Below, piece by piece: positions 33,064 through 42,305 of a stretch of DNA of 64,000 bases. This DNA is from JALZUV01 sp963837025 (GTDB lineage Bacteria > Pseudomonadota > Alphaproteobacteria > Rickettsiales > JALZUV01). A program made the position numbers and the translations under genes. Every line of letters begins with the position of its first letter. Position 1 is the first letter of the stretch. Where the stretch lies: assembly GCA_963837025.1 (NCBI GenBank), contig CAWILT010000002.1, positions 124,001 through 188,000 on the forward strand, read 5' to 3'. Under the pieces are notes generated by a model. It was not told where the DNA came from, searched no databases, and worked only from the letters and a program-made list of their open reading frames with translations.

Positions 33064-33903
33064 ATGCCTAACCTCGTCCATATTATTGCTGGCCCAACGG
33101 CAAGTGGTAAGTCGGCCAGCGCAATTGCATTAGCACAGCAAAAAAATGGCGTGATTTTAAATGCCGATGCCACGCAATGCTATGCTGACCTTCATATTCT
33201 TTCGGCACGACCTGATGCGGATGAGCTTGCGCAAGCCGAACATCGCCTTTATGGCATATGGAGTGGCAACCAGTTAGCCAGCGTAGGCGATTGGTTATCT
33301 ATCATTGTGCCGGAAATAAAAAGCTGCTGGCAAAACCACCAGTTGCCTATTGTATGTGGTGGCACAGGATTTTATTTAAAAGCGCTGATGGAAGGTTTAT
33401 CCCCCATCCCCAACATTGCGCCTGCAATCCGCGCAAAACTAGCGTCACACGATAACTCAGCGTTATATGATGCTCTACTGCACGTTGATAAAAAGGCGGC
33501 TATCTCTATCGGGCCGAATAACCGCCAACGCCTTATGCGCGCGCTTGAGGTGTGTCAAGGCACTGAAAAAACCATGAGTGCTTGGCAAGCCTTGCCCAAA
33601 GAACCACCTTTGAATGAAGCAAACTTTAAGGTGCACGTAATTGATATACCGCGAGAAACACTCTATGCCCGCTGTGACGCTCGATTTGATGCCATGTGGA
33701 ACAAAGGCGCGGTGGCTGAGGTTGAGGCGTTGTTAACAAAAGGATACGCCCCCGATTTACCCGTGATGAAAGCGGTAGGAGTGCCTGAAATTGCTGCTTA
33801 TCTGCGTGGTGAAATGGATAAAGAAGCGGCGAGTGCATTGGCTAAACAACACACGCGCCATTATGCTAAGCGCCAGTTAACCTGGCTTCGCAACCAATTT
33901 TAA
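33064..33903 (+). CDS. miaA: tRNA dimethylallyltransferase
   Basis: Transfers a dimethylallyl group to adenosine-37 of tRNAs that read UNN codons, including the i6A precursor of ms2i6A. P-loop GPTASGKSASAIALA is at residues 8-22; the DATQCYADLHILSARP stretch follows (usual form DSxQxYRxxxIGTAKP, so somewhat divergent), then VGGTGFYLKALMEGL, and NNRQRLMRALEV. The C-terminal RHYAKRQLTWLR, the family's RxYAKRQxTWFR, is intact. At 279 residues it is a little shorter than the usual 300-315. The stop overlaps the convergent dodecin gene by 4 bp. Confidence 0.94.
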   Translation: MPNLVHIIAGPTASGKSASAIALAQQKNGVILNADATQCYADLHILSARPDADELAQAEHRLYGIWSGNQLASVGDWLSIIVPEIKSCWQNHQLPIVCGGTGFYLKALMEGLSPIPNIAPAIRAKLASHDNSALYDALLHVDKKAAISIGPNNRQRLMRALEVCQGTEKTMSAWQALPKEPPLNEANFKVHVIDIPRETLYARCDARFDAMWNKGAVAEVEALLTKGYAPDLPVMKAVGVPEIAAYLRGEMDKEAASALAKQHTRHYAKRQLTWLRNQF

Positions 33904-34097
33904 TGAATCACTTCAAACGTGATTTTTACATTAACACGAAATTTTGTAACTTCGTTATTGGTTACTACAGTTGAAAACTCTTTAACATAAGCGGATTTAA
34001 TGTGCTTTACCGTTTTGCTTGCATGCGCCACAGCTTTTTTGGTCGCATCTTCCCATGATTTGTCAGATTCTGATAATAATTCAATAACTTTAAGCAT
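33900..34097 (-). CDS. Dodecin-family flavin-binding protein
   Basis: A 65-residue protein matching dodecin: KVIELLSESDKSWEDATKKAVAHASKTVKHI at the N-terminus (the family's 'KViEivGtS..SWE.A...Av..A.kT.r.i'), then AYVKEFSTVV and a final beta-strand FRVNVKITFEV. Dodecins assemble into hollow 12-mers that store or buffer riboflavin and FMN. The tryptophan that stacks on the flavin is present at position 15 (SW). A GGAG site lies 8 bp before the ATG. It stands alone, overlapping the miaA end. ribH is in the same window but distant. Confidence 0.88.
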   Translation of the reverse strand: MLKVIELLSESDKSWEDATKKAVAHASKTVKHIKSAYVKEFSTVVTNNEVTKFRVNVKITFEVIH

Positions 34098-34157
34098 TCT
34101 ACTCTCCTTGATTAGAGCAGTATCATAATCATATATCTGATTTACTCAAGCGATGGG

Positions 34158-34400
34158 CTAACGTTGCGTTTTTTGCGTTGAATTTTCGCTAGTTTTAGCA
34201 TTTAAACGCTCTTCCCAACTCTCTTGGCGCATATCGGATAATGCATCCGACACTTTTTGAATTTGCGCTTCCGATAATTGGCCTTTGGCTGATCGCTCGT
34301 TAAACCAATCTATTTTATGTGAGGCGGTTTTTAATGCCATGTTAAATACAGAATCTTTAACGTAGCCATCTGGGTTTAGTAAGTGTTGTTCATTTTTCAT
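34158..34400 (-). CDS. Hypothetical protein, 80 aa
   Basis: An 80-residue hydrophilic protein beginning MKNEQHLLNPDGYVKDSVFNM, followed by two likely helices (ASHKIDWFNERSAKGQLSEAQIQKVSDALSDM) and a Thr/Ser/Lys-rich C-terminus. No membrane segment, no known motif. The ATG at 34400 is preferred over a TTG two codons earlier. It starts 9 bp after the mrp stop on the same strand, so the two genes are probably co-transcribed. This gives the only hint of role: a possible link with iron-sulfur cluster assembly, which is inference. The gene is separated from dodecin by 60 bp. Confidence 0.6.
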   Translation of the reverse strand: MKNEQHLLNPDGYVKDSVFNMALKTASHKIDWFNERSAKGQLSEAQIQKVSDALSDMRQESWEERLNAKTSENSTQKTQR

Positions 34401-34409
34401 ATGCAAATA

Positions 34410-35201
34410 TTACAAAACAGAAATTAAATTTTCATTAAGATACGGTGTTAATAGTTGTGAGTTTGGCGGGTTGCCTTGGTCGAGTAATTGCATCATCGAA
34501 GGGCTTTGCGGTATTTGCGCGAGTAAGGGAACCTCTAATTCATCCGCCAACATTTGCCCACCGCCACTGCCGAATAGAAAATGTTTGAGGCTTGTAGCAT
34601 CTTCAAACCAGCTCATATTTTCAATAACACCTAAGATAGGGACATTAAGTTTGGTAAACATATCGGCGGCTTTGCGAGCATCATTAACCGCCACCTGTTG
34701 GGGTGTGGTCACAATGAGCGCGCCATTTAGCGGCATTTGCTGCGCCATTGATAGCTGCACGTCACCCGTGCCGGGCGGAAAATCCACCAGCATTTTGCAC
34801 GATTGGCCAGCGGGCATCCATTGTGTGCCACGCGCTAGTTTACTTAAAGCCTTACTCACCATGGGCCCGCGCCATACCGTAGCCACATTTTGCGGCACTA
34901 AAAAACCCATTGAATTGCACCGGATACCTGCTGATTCAAGCGGCTGCATCAACCCGTTTTCAAAATCGGGCTGACCATTTATCCCTAACATTTGCGGAAT
35001 GGATGGGCCATAAATATCCGCATCTAAAATGGCAACCGCTTGCCCTTGCGCCGCCAGTGCATGCGCTAACATGACGGTGGTGGTTGATTTACCCACACCG
35101 CCTTTGCCTGAAGCTACCGCGATGATACGATCAACCCCTACTATCGGCAGATGATTGATAGAGGGAGAAACGCGTGCGTTTTGAGTCGAATTGTCCGACA
35201 T
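34410..35201 (-). CDS. mrp: Mrp/ApbC-type P-loop ATPase (Fe-S cluster carrier family)
   Basis: A 263-residue Mrp/NBP35-type ATPase, a family that carries iron-sulfur clusters to apoproteins. The Walker A SGKGGVGKSTTTVMLA (residues ~31-46) is canonical, as are LDADIYGPSIPQMLG and VDFPPGTGDVQLSMAQ. Two departures: there is no N-terminal MIP18/DUF59 domain, and after the ENMSWF landmark, where many homologues have CPxCG, there is EDATSLKH with no cysteine, so the classical bridging cluster site is absent. I recall that alphaproteobacterial Mrp proteins often lack these cysteines. The gene is followed by the 80-residue unknown, and is divergent from hflK. Confidence 0.88.
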   Translation of the reverse strand: MSDNSTQNARVSPSINHLPIVGVDRIIAVASGKGGVGKSTTTVMLAHALAAQGQAVAILDADIYGPSIPQMLGINGQPDFENGLMQPLESAGIRCNSMGFLVPQNVATVWRGPMVSKALSKLARGTQWMPAGQSCKMLVDFPPGTGDVQLSMAQQMPLNGALIVTTPQQVAVNDARKAADMFTKLNVPILGVIENMSWFEDATSLKHFLFGSGGGQMLADELEVPLLAQIPQSPSMMQLLDQGNPPNSQLLTPYLNENLISVL

Positions 35202-35270
35202 GACTTGAACCTATCGTTTGAGGCTCTATATATAGGGAAACTTAAAGCCTAAACACAAGTAGGAACATCT

Positions 35271-36356
35271 ATGGTAAATCAACAAGGCCCTTGGGGTCGT
35301 CCAAATCCGGGAAGCTCAGGCGGCGGCGGTAAGCGCCCTCCCCCTCCTGCAAATGATTTTGATGAGATGTTTCGTCGTGGCCAAGATAAATTTAAAGGCA
35401 TGTTCAATAATGATGGCGGCCAAACCGATCAAGGCAAAGTGCTTGCTATCGCGTTTTTCGCTATTGTTGTACTATGGTTAGCCTCTGGCTTTTATCGTGT
35501 CGGTGCTGATGAACAGGGCATTGTTTTACGCTTTGGTAAATATGTGGATAGTACAGGCCCAGGTTTGCATTATCATTTGCCTGCACCGATTGAAACCGCT
35601 TTCACGCCTTCGGTTACGACCATTTCTAAGGTCGAAATTCGTGGCGATCAGTTTAGCCGCAATGAGAATAACCGCATGCTGGCGGGCGATTTAAATTTAG
35701 TGGATATTAATTTCGATGTGCAGTGGAAGATTAATCCGCTACGCACGGCAGATTTCTTGTTTAATATTCGCAATCCGGTTGAAACTATTCGGCCTGTTGC
35801 TGAATCAGTCATGCGTGAAGTGATTGGACAAATGCCGCTGGAATATATTATTGACAAAGGCCAAGCTGAGATTGCTGAGCGCAGCGCGCAAACCATTCAA
35901 GATGTGCTTGATAGCTATAAGTCAGGCATATCTGTAGTGGGGGTCAACTTACGTAAACCTGACGTTCCCGATGAAGTGATTGACTCATACCAAGATGTGA
36001 AAAAAGCTGAGCAGGATTTGGAAACTGAAGTGAGTAAAGCCAACCGCTATCGCAACCAAATTATTCCTGTTGCAAAGGGTAAGGCCGCCCAAATGGAGCA
36101 GCAAGCACTAGCCTATAAAGCAGAAAAAATTGCTGAATCTGAAGGTCAAGCATCGCGCTTTATGTTGGTTTATAATGAATATAAGCAAGCAAAAGATGTC
36201 ACGCGTAAACGGATGTATCTTGAAACAATGGAGAAGGTCATGAAAGATATGCCTAAAGTGATTATTGATAAAAAGTCATCCGGTGGCGTGTTGCCTTACC
36301 TGCCTTTACCTGAAATTAAAAACCGAGCGACAACTAAACAAGAGGATAAATCATGA
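35271..36356 (+). CDS. hflK: HflK, subunit of the HflKC modulator of FtsH
   Basis: Membrane-anchored SPFH/band-7 protein that with HflC forms a large periplasmic cage around FtsH protease. At 361 residues: a cytosolic Gly/Pro-rich N-terminus (MVNQQGPWGRPNPGSSGGGG), one transmembrane helix at about residues 62-80, then the SPFH domain with GADEQGIVLRFGKY and DVQWKINPL, and a long coiled-coil with AEQDLETEVSKANRYRNQIIP. The C-terminus is polar. A TAGGA ribosome site precedes the ATG. The stop overlaps hflC by 4 bp (ATGA), and degP follows, the standard alphaproteobacterial hflK-hflC-degP operon. Confidence 0.95.
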   Translation: MVNQQGPWGRPNPGSSGGGGKRPPPPANDFDEMFRRGQDKFKGMFNNDGGQTDQGKVLAIAFFAIVVLWLASGFYRVGADEQGIVLRFGKYVDSTGPGLHYHLPAPIETAFTPSVTTISKVEIRGDQFSRNENNRMLAGDLNLVDINFDVQWKINPLRTADFLFNIRNPVETIRPVAESVMREVIGQMPLEYIIDKGQAEIAERSAQTIQDVLDSYKSGISVVGVNLRKPDVPDEVIDSYQDVKKAEQDLETEVSKANRYRNQIIPVAKGKAAQMEQQALAYKAEKIAESEGQASRFMLVYNEYKQAKDVTRKRMYLETMEKVMKDMPKVIIDKKSSGGVLPYLPLPEIKNRATTKQEDKS

Positions 36357-37306
36357 AAAAGACCCCCCTCTTATTAACTATCGCGGCAATTGGCATTATT
36401 ACGTTACTGCAATCGGCTTTCATTGTGAACCAAACCGAGCAGGTTTTAGTGTTGCAATTTGGTAAGCCAATCCGCACTGTTCAAAATCCTGGTCTTTATT
36501 TCAAAACGCCCTTTATTCAAGATTTAACGCGCTATGATAACCGTATTTTGGAATTTAATGCGCAGCCTGAAGAAATTAACATGGTTGATGAAAAGCGCGG
36601 TATTCAAGAGCGTGTCGTCGTCGATGCTTTTGTTAAATATGTGATTACCAACCCGCTTTTATTTTATCAATCCGTGCGTAATGAACAAAATTTGAATGAA
36701 CAATTACGCTCTATCGTGTTTTCGTCCGTGCGTGAAATATTAGGTAAACAAGGCTTGCGCGATTTATTATCGGAGCAGCGTGTGAGCATCATGCGCAATA
36801 TTCGAAACGAAGTGAATCGACGTTTGCTGCGCTCTGCACGTGAAACCGTAGCATCAGGCGCAGTCTTGGGGGCTGGCTTAAATAATGCGGCCATTATAAA
36901 GGAAGCGGCTGAGCGCGGCTTTGGCATTGATGTGGTAGATGTGCGCATTAACCGCGCTGATTTACCCGTTGAGATTTCACAATCTACTTTTAATCGTATG
37001 CGCGCTAATTTTGCTGAAGAAGCCCAAAAATTTCGCAGCCAAGGCCAAGAAGAGGCATTAAAGGTTACTTCCTCTGCAGATCGCGAGCGTTCTGAAATCA
37101 TTGCAGAAGCAAATACAAAAGCGCAAACTATTCGAGGTGAAGGTGAAGGACAAGCAACCAAAATTTTTGCGGATGCATTTGGCCAAGATACCGGATTTTT
37201 TGAATTTTATCGTTCGCTAGAAGCTTATGAAAATTCTATCGGTAGCGATGATACGACACTTATTCTTTCACCTGATAGCGATTTTCTTAAACATTTGGAG
37301 CAATAA
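36353..37306 (+). CDS. hflC: HflC, partner of HflK
   Basis: A 317-residue SPFH protein with an N-terminal transmembrane helix (residues ~7-24, ITLLQSAFIVNQTEQVLVLQFG), the SPFH domain (about 20-200: RTVQNPGLYFKTPFIQDL, ERVVVDAFVKYVITNP), and a coiled-coil region ending AEANTKAQTIRGEGEGQATKIFADAFG. It pairs with HflK, with which it overlaps by 4 bp. The family controls FtsH access to membrane substrates. Length and order are standard. The stop codon is followed at once by the degP start. Confidence 0.95.
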   Translation: MKKTPLLLTIAAIGIITLLQSAFIVNQTEQVLVLQFGKPIRTVQNPGLYFKTPFIQDLTRYDNRILEFNAQPEEINMVDEKRGIQERVVVDAFVKYVITNPLLFYQSVRNEQNLNEQLRSIVFSSVREILGKQGLRDLLSEQRVSIMRNIRNEVNRRLLRSARETVASGAVLGAGLNNAAIIKEAAERGFGIDVVDVRINRADLPVEISQSTFNRMRANFAEEAQKFRSQGQEEALKVTSSADRERSEIIAEANTKAQTIRGEGEGQATKIFADAFGQDTGFFEFYRSLEAYENSIGSDDTTLILSPDSDFLKHLEQ

Positions 37307-38782
37307 TTGAACATGATATTCTCGCGCCTAACGACACTATTTTTAGTTTTTAGTTTAGCATTCTCCACCATGGCTACAGCACGTAGCGCACCGGAGAGTT
37401 TTGCACCGTTAGTTGAAAAGCTGATTCCAGCCGTAGTGAATATTTCCACCACGCAAAAGTTAAAAACCAAAGCAGGCGAGCCCGGTGGAGCGGTTCCTTT
37501 CATGTTCCAACTGCCAGAAGACCCACAGTTTGACCCTTTCCGCCAATTTTTTGATGAGTTAGAAAAAAATCGCGGTGGTGTGGAAGCACCCGAACGCGAA
37601 GTAACCTCGTTAGGATCGGGGTTTGTCATTGACTCATCGGGCTATGTGGTAACGAATAATCATGTGATTGCCGAAGCCGATGAAGTGTCCGTTATCTTCT
37701 CAGACGATACCAGTTTAAAAGCGGAAATTGTAGGCCGCGATCCCAAAACAGATTTGGCTTTATTGAAAGTAGAAAGCGATAAACCTTTATCTTATGTTAC
37801 TTTTGGCGATTCAGACAAAAGTCGCGTGGGTGATTGGATAGTCGCCATTGGTAATCCGTTTGGCTTAGGTGGCACGGTAACCGCGGGCATCATATCCGCC
37901 CGTTCGCGCAGTATTACCGCTGGCCCTTTTGAAGATTTTTTACAAACTGATGCCGCGATCAACCGAGGCAATTCAGGCGGGCCGCTCTTTAACCTTCGCG
38001 GCGAAGTAGTTGGTATTAATACTGCTATCTTTTCACCATCAGGCGGCAATGTTGGCATTGGTTTTGCTGTGCCTTCAGCTATTGCTAAACCCATATTAGG
38101 CCAGTTACGCCAGCATGGTCGAACTTATCGCGGTTGGTTGGGTGTGAAGATTCAGGAAGTGACGCCCGAGATTGCTTCGGCAGTGGGGTTAGATAAAGCC
38201 GATGGTGCGCTGGTGCTCGAGATAACTGAAAACTCACCTGCAGCCAAGTCCACTCTCAAATCGGGTGATGTAATAATCGCGTTTGATGGCCAGCCCGTTA
38301 CGGCCATGAAAAAACTACCGCGTATTGTGGCTGATACGAAGATAGGAAAATCGGTTGAAGTAGAATTTTGGCGCGAAGGTAAGCGACTCTCAACCAAAGT
38401 TGTTTTGGGCGAGCTTGATGAGGGCAACAGCCTAGCGCAGATTGAGCCGAAGAAAACCAAATCTGAAATTCCTCAACAAGTGAAAACTAAAATGGTGGCG
38501 GGCGTGGAATTTGCCACTATTGACACCGTATTGCGCCGCAAGTTTCGCCTACCCGATCAAATGAGCGGAGTATTAATTGTGGATATTAAGCAAGGTTCAA
38601 AGGCCGCAAAGCAAAATATTCGTGTAGGAGATATCGTCGTACAGGTAAACGGCGCCGATGTTGAAACGCTCGAATCGCTCGAAAAAGCGCTTGCCAAGGC
38701 AAGAGCCGCCGGGCGTGACTATGCGTTGGTTAAGTTATTGCGCGATAAAAGCGAGCTGTTTACAACGCTGCCCTCAAACTAA
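37307..38782 (+). CDS. degP: Do-type periplasmic serine protease (DegP/HtrA/MucD)
   Basis: A 491-residue chaperone-protease. An N-terminal signal peptide (to about residue 26) is followed by a trypsin-like domain with the triad His119 (TNNHV), Asp149 (DPKTDLALL) and Ser223 (NRGNSGGPL), then two PDZ domains (about 270-365 and 395-485). It degrades or refolds damaged envelope proteins. The start is uncertain: a TTG at 37307 has GGAG six bases upstream, while the ATG at 37313 is 12 bases from it; the coordinates use the TTG. It follows hflC with no gap, so protease control and degradation genes share a transcript. Confidence 0.94.
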   Translation: MNMIFSRLTTLFLVFSLAFSTMATARSAPESFAPLVEKLIPAVVNISTTQKLKTKAGEPGGAVPFMFQLPEDPQFDPFRQFFDELEKNRGGVEAPEREVTSLGSGFVIDSSGYVVTNNHVIAEADEVSVIFSDDTSLKAEIVGRDPKTDLALLKVESDKPLSYVTFGDSDKSRVGDWIVAIGNPFGLGGTVTAGIISARSRSITAGPFEDFLQTDAAINRGNSGGPLFNLRGEVVGINTAIFSPSGGNVGIGFAVPSAIAKPILGQLRQHGRTYRGWLGVKIQEVTPEIASAVGLDKADGALVLEITENSPAAKSTLKSGDVIIAFDGQPVTAMKKLPRIVADTKIGKSVEVEFWREGKRLSTKVVLGELDEGNSLAQIEPKKTKSEIPQQVKTKMVAGVEFATIDTVLRRKFRLPDQMSGVLIVDIKQGSKAAKQNIRVGDIVVQVNGADVETLESLEKALAKARAAGRDYALVKLLRDKSELFTTLPSN

Positions 38783-38789
38783 ACTTTAG

Positions 38790-39842
38790 TTATTGATTGT
38801 TAGGCGGAAATTGCCGATTCGCAAACGATGAAATCGACTTTAATTGTTGATACGTTTGCTGATGTTTTTGTGTTTGTGCTATGAAATTGGTAATGATGGC
38901 TGCTTCTAACCCAAGCTTTTCTGCCTGATAGAACACCTGATGCGTAACATATTCATGTTGAGGAGTAATTTTCTCATTCAAATGCCACGCGACCAGCATT
39001 AAAGGTTGAGCCTGAGGCGATTTTAATCGCGCCAACCGTTCTAGTGCTGCTTGAGCGATATCATCATAAATATTGCCCGCATGGCGCGGCAGTAGCGATG
39101 TAATTTCAGGATGCACAGCACAAATACCTAATTCAGCGTGCCATCGCTCAACGGTGCTCGGTGTAAAAGCCTGATACACGCTAACATCACTCGGTTCAGC
39201 CGGAAATAGAGCCTTTCCCATATCATCTGCAGTTTCGGGTACACATAATAAACCGCGTTTAATATACGGCAATCTATCACGGGCCTCGGCAAGGCTAGTA
39301 GTTGAAAAGGAAGATAAAAGGAGATGTTGCGGGTTAATCTCACTGATATCAATCGCTTTGCTCACCGCTTCAACCAAACTAATCGGCTGTGTACTTCGGT
39401 TATCAGAGGTGCCTTGCGTATCTTTTAGCTCAATATTGAGTATTATTGGGGGTGTTTTGGTACGATTGGCTTTGGCAATCAAATCTATAATTTCCGACAA
39501 GCGCGGCATGTGGGCATTTACTCTGTGCTGATTCTGGCGTCCCACTTGCATAGTAAATAGCGTGTTAGCGTCATAATCGCTTACAAAATACTTTTTGGAA
39601 TCAAATTTACTATGAAACACATGCTGGCGTAAATCATTGCTGTGTATTACCATTGGCACGCCATCGCGCGATAATACCACATCCACTTCAATCAAACCGA
39701 CATTCTGGTGCATGGCTTCCATCACCGATGCAATGGTGTTCTCGGGCGATTTCTCAAAATATTCATCTGTGCTTAGGGCGATGCTATCCGTTTCGCCATT
39801 GCCGCGATGGCCGCCTATCAGCGTGGGTTTTAGTGGGTGCAT
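38790..39842 (-). CDS. Glycerophosphodiester phosphodiesterase family protein
   Basis: A 350-residue protein of the GDPD fold that hydrolyses glycerophosphodiesters to glycerol 3-phosphate and an alcohol. The N-terminus holds the active site: GGHRGNGETD (His, Arg), SPENTIASVMEAM (Glu-Asn), IEVDVVLSRDGVPMVIHS (metal Glu and Asp, general-acid His). The usual 'HD' after the last strand is 'HSND' here, a small departure. A later acidic residue set is in IILNIELKD. No signal peptide is visible, so it is probably cytosolic (UgpQ-like) rather than GlpQ. Converges on degP with 7 bp between stops, and its start is near the binding-protein gene. Confidence 0.85.
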   Translation of the reverse strand: MHPLKPTLIGGHRGNGETDSIALSTDEYFEKSPENTIASVMEAMHQNVGLIEVDVVLSRDGVPMVIHSNDLRQHVFHSKFDSKKYFVSDYDANTLFTMQVGRQNQHRVNAHMPRLSEIIDLIAKANRTKTPPIILNIELKDTQGTSDNRSTQPISLVEAVSKAIDISEINPQHLLLSSFSTTSLAEARDRLPYIKRGLLCVPETADDMGKALFPAEPSDVSVYQAFTPSTVERWHAELGICAVHPEITSLLPRHAGNIYDDIAQAALERLARLKSPQAQPLMLVAWHLNEKITPQHEYVTHQVFYQAEKLGLEAAIITNFIAQTQKHQQTYQQLKSISSFANRQFPPNNQ

Positions 39843-39923
39843 TGATCACTTTTAGCAGGTAAATGACACATGCTCGACTATTTTAAACTTAGCAAACGCT
39901 TTAAACTGTTTTATGTTACTGCC

Positions 39924-41705
39924 ATGCGATTGCTTTTATCCTTTTTACTCTTTGTTTATTTACCGTTTGTGGCGCAAGCCAGCGCTTGGCAAAGCTCGCT
40001 CGTATTATTTGGCAAAGCAAAATATAATGCTAATTTCAAACATTTTGACTATGTGAACCCTCAAGCGCCTAAGGGCGGTTCGGCTAAAATGGCGACGCCG
40101 GCAAGCTTCGATAGTGTGAACGGTTTCATTATGAAAGGTGTTAAAGCCCCCGGCTTAAACCTGCTTTATGATTCGCTCATGGTGGGGTCATTAGATGAGC
40201 CGCAAAGCTATTATCCACTTGTCGCCACTGCCTACCGCACGGATGATGCCAAACAATGGATTGAGTTTGAGTTAAACCCAAAGGCTCGCTGGCATGATGG
40301 CAAACCCATTACGCCTGAAGATATCGTGTGGACGCTTAACTCACTCAAAACCAAAGGCGATCCTGTATATCGGTTTAGCTACCAGCCTTTAGAAAAAGCT
40401 GAGAAAACGGGCACAAATCGCGTGAAATTCACATTTGCTCAAGGTAATAATCGTGAAGCGCCGATTTTGGCTGCCACCATGCCCATTCTGCCGAAACATT
40501 TTTATGAAAAGGTCGAATTTGACAAAACCTCACTAACCGAGCCTTTAGGCTCAGGCCCTTATGAAGTCGCTTCAATTGATGTGGGTCGAGCGATCACTTA
40601 TTCGCGCGTGAAAGATTACTGGGCGCGTGCATTGCCGGTTAATGTGGGGCATTATAACATTGATAAATTGCGTTACGATGTTTATCGCGATGCCACCGTG
40701 CAGCTTGAGGCGCTTAAAGCCAACGCTTTTGATATTCACCGCGAATATATCTCGCGCAATTGGGCCACGGCTTATAACAGCCCTACCATTGATGAAGGGC
40801 GTTTGATTAAAACCGAAATTGAAGATGCTTCACCGCAAGGTATGCAGGCGTTTTTTTTCAATTTACGCAAATTTCCGTTTAATGATCGCGCAATTCGCCG
40901 CGCGATTGCCGCCACCATGGATTTTGAATGGACGAATAAGAACCTGTTTTATGGTGCCTATCAGCGTAATCAAAGTTTTTTTGGCTCAACCGATTTCTCA
41001 GCGGCAAATTCCCTACCCTCAGAAGCTGAACTTAAGCTGCTAGAGCCATTTAAACCAAGCCTGCCACCCGAAGTTTTTACCCAAATTTCACAAAGCAAAC
41101 AAACAGATGGCAGTGGTCAGAATCGCGAGCTTTTGCTAACCGCTCAAGCGCTGCTTGATGAGGCAGGCTATAAAATTGAAAATGGCAAACGCGTTAACCC
41201 CCTCACGGGTGAACCGCTAACGGTGGAATTTATGCTTAATCAGCCCACCATGCAGCGCGTTATTTTGCCCATGCTTAAGGGGCTAAAAAAACTCGGTATT
41301 GAAGGCAGAGTGCGTATCGTTGATGATGCGCAATATCAACGTCGTATCGAAACACAAGACTTTGATATCGTATCTAATTGGATAAATATGGGAGTGGTCT
41401 TTCCGGGAACCGAGCAATTTAACTATTGGCATTCCAGTCAGGCTGATGTTGAAGGCAGCAACAACCTTTCAGGCTTAAAAAGCGAAGCGGCCGATGCGAT
41501 GATTAAAGCCATTACCCAAGCCACCACGCTGGAGGAGCTAACCGCAGCCTCGCGCGCACTGGATCGCATTTTGTTGTGGAAACAAGTGGTAATTCCCCAT
41601 TGGCACAGTGCCAGCTTTCGTATGGCTTTCTGGGATAAATTTGGTCGTCCTAAAATCCAACCTAAATACGGGCTAGGCTTTGATACCTGGTGGATAAAAT
41701 CCTAA
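39924..41705 (+). CDS. ABC-transporter solute-binding protein, family 5 (YejA-like)
   Basis: A 593-residue extracytoplasmic solute-binding protein. Signal peptide at residues 1-20 of the chosen start (MRLLLSFLLFVYLPFVAQASA); a longer frame upstream has no signal-like character. The mature part begins with SSLVLFGKAKYNANFKHFDYVNPQAPKGGSAKM, which is the YejA opening, and contains WHDGKPITPEDIVWTLNSLK and SGPYEVASIDVGR typical of peptide/nickel-binding cluster C proteins. YejA homologues bind peptides such as microcin C or murein-derived peptides. The permease and ATPase genes (yejB, yejE, yejF) are not adjacent, so the partner transporter must be elsewhere. It is divergent from the GDPD gene. 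Confidence 0.9.
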   Translation: MRLLLSFLLFVYLPFVAQASAWQSSLVLFGKAKYNANFKHFDYVNPQAPKGGSAKMATPASFDSVNGFIMKGVKAPGLNLLYDSLMVGSLDEPQSYYPLVATAYRTDDAKQWIEFELNPKARWHDGKPITPEDIVWTLNSLKTKGDPVYRFSYQPLEKAEKTGTNRVKFTFAQGNNREAPILAATMPILPKHFYEKVEFDKTSLTEPLGSGPYEVASIDVGRAITYSRVKDYWARALPVNVGHYNIDKLRYDVYRDATVQLEALKANAFDIHREYISRNWATAYNSPTIDEGRLIKTEIEDASPQGMQAFFFNLRKFPFNDRAIRRAIAATMDFEWTNKNLFYGAYQRNQSFFGSTDFSAANSLPSEAELKLLEPFKPSLPPEVFTQISQSKQTDGSGQNRELLLTAQALLDEAGYKIENGKRVNPLTGEPLTVEFMLNQPTMQRVILPMLKGLKKLGIEGRVRIVDDAQYQRRIETQDFDIVSNWINMGVVFPGTEQFNYWHSSQADVEGSNNLSGLKSEAADAMIKAITQATTLEELTAASRALDRILLWKQVVIPHWHSASFRMAFWDKFGRPKIQPKYGLGFDTWWIKS

Positions 41706-41758
41706 TGATGCACGAAAATTTTGCTTGTATCTTTAACCCGTTACGCCATATCTAACAG

Positions 41759-42202
41759 ATGGATGCTAATCTTTATTACCTGATTAAATCGCTTCATATC
41801 ATCAGTTTTACGGCGTGGATGGCGGGGTTATTTTATCTACCACGGCTTTTTGTATATCATGTAAGCGCTGCTAAAGGTGGCGAGCTTTCAGAAGCGCTTA
41901 AAATAATGGAGCATCGCCTGCTGCGCTACATTATGAACCCCGCCATGATAGCTACTTTCATTTTTGGTATTTGGTTAGTGGTGATTACCGGCATAGGCGG
42001 CCCCGGCACGGGTGGCTGGATTCATGTGAAAATCCTTCTCGTATTGTTATTAGCGAGTTTTCATGGCGCGTGCTCGGCATGGCGCAAGCGCTTTGCAACG
42101 GATGCGAATGAAAAAAGTGAGAAATTCTTTCGCATTGCCAATGAAGTGCCAACGCTGGCTTTGATTGCCATCGTATTTTTAGCGATATTCAAACCGTTTT
42201 AA
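41759..42202 (+). CDS. hemJ: Protoporphyrinogen IX oxidase HemJ
   Basis: A 147-residue, four-helix membrane protein that oxidises protoporphyrinogen IX to protoporphyrin IX; heme synthesis in organisms without HemG/HemY depends on it. The N-terminus IKSLHIISFTAWMAGLFYLPRLFVYH contains the conserved His and the Arg/His pair; the second helix is MNPAMIATFIFGIWLVV; the last region has GWIHVKILLVLLLASFHG and ends LALIAIVFLAIFKP. In alphaproteobacteria hemJ is usually next to rho, as here, and near hemE-hemH, which are instead 11-12 kb away. Confidence 0.92.
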   Translation: MDANLYYLIKSLHIISFTAWMAGLFYLPRLFVYHVSAAKGGELSEALKIMEHRLLRYIMNPAMIATFIFGIWLVVITGIGGPGTGGWIHVKILLVLLLASFHGACSAWRKRFATDANEKSEKFFRIANEVPTLALIAIVFLAIFKPF

Positions 42203-42305
42203 GGCTATGACTCTGAGCTCACTTGACTTAGCGGCGATTTTACACTAATTATCAGGATATTGAGCGCATTCGCAGCTCCCTCTCCATATTTCAAAGGCCA
42301 TTTCC

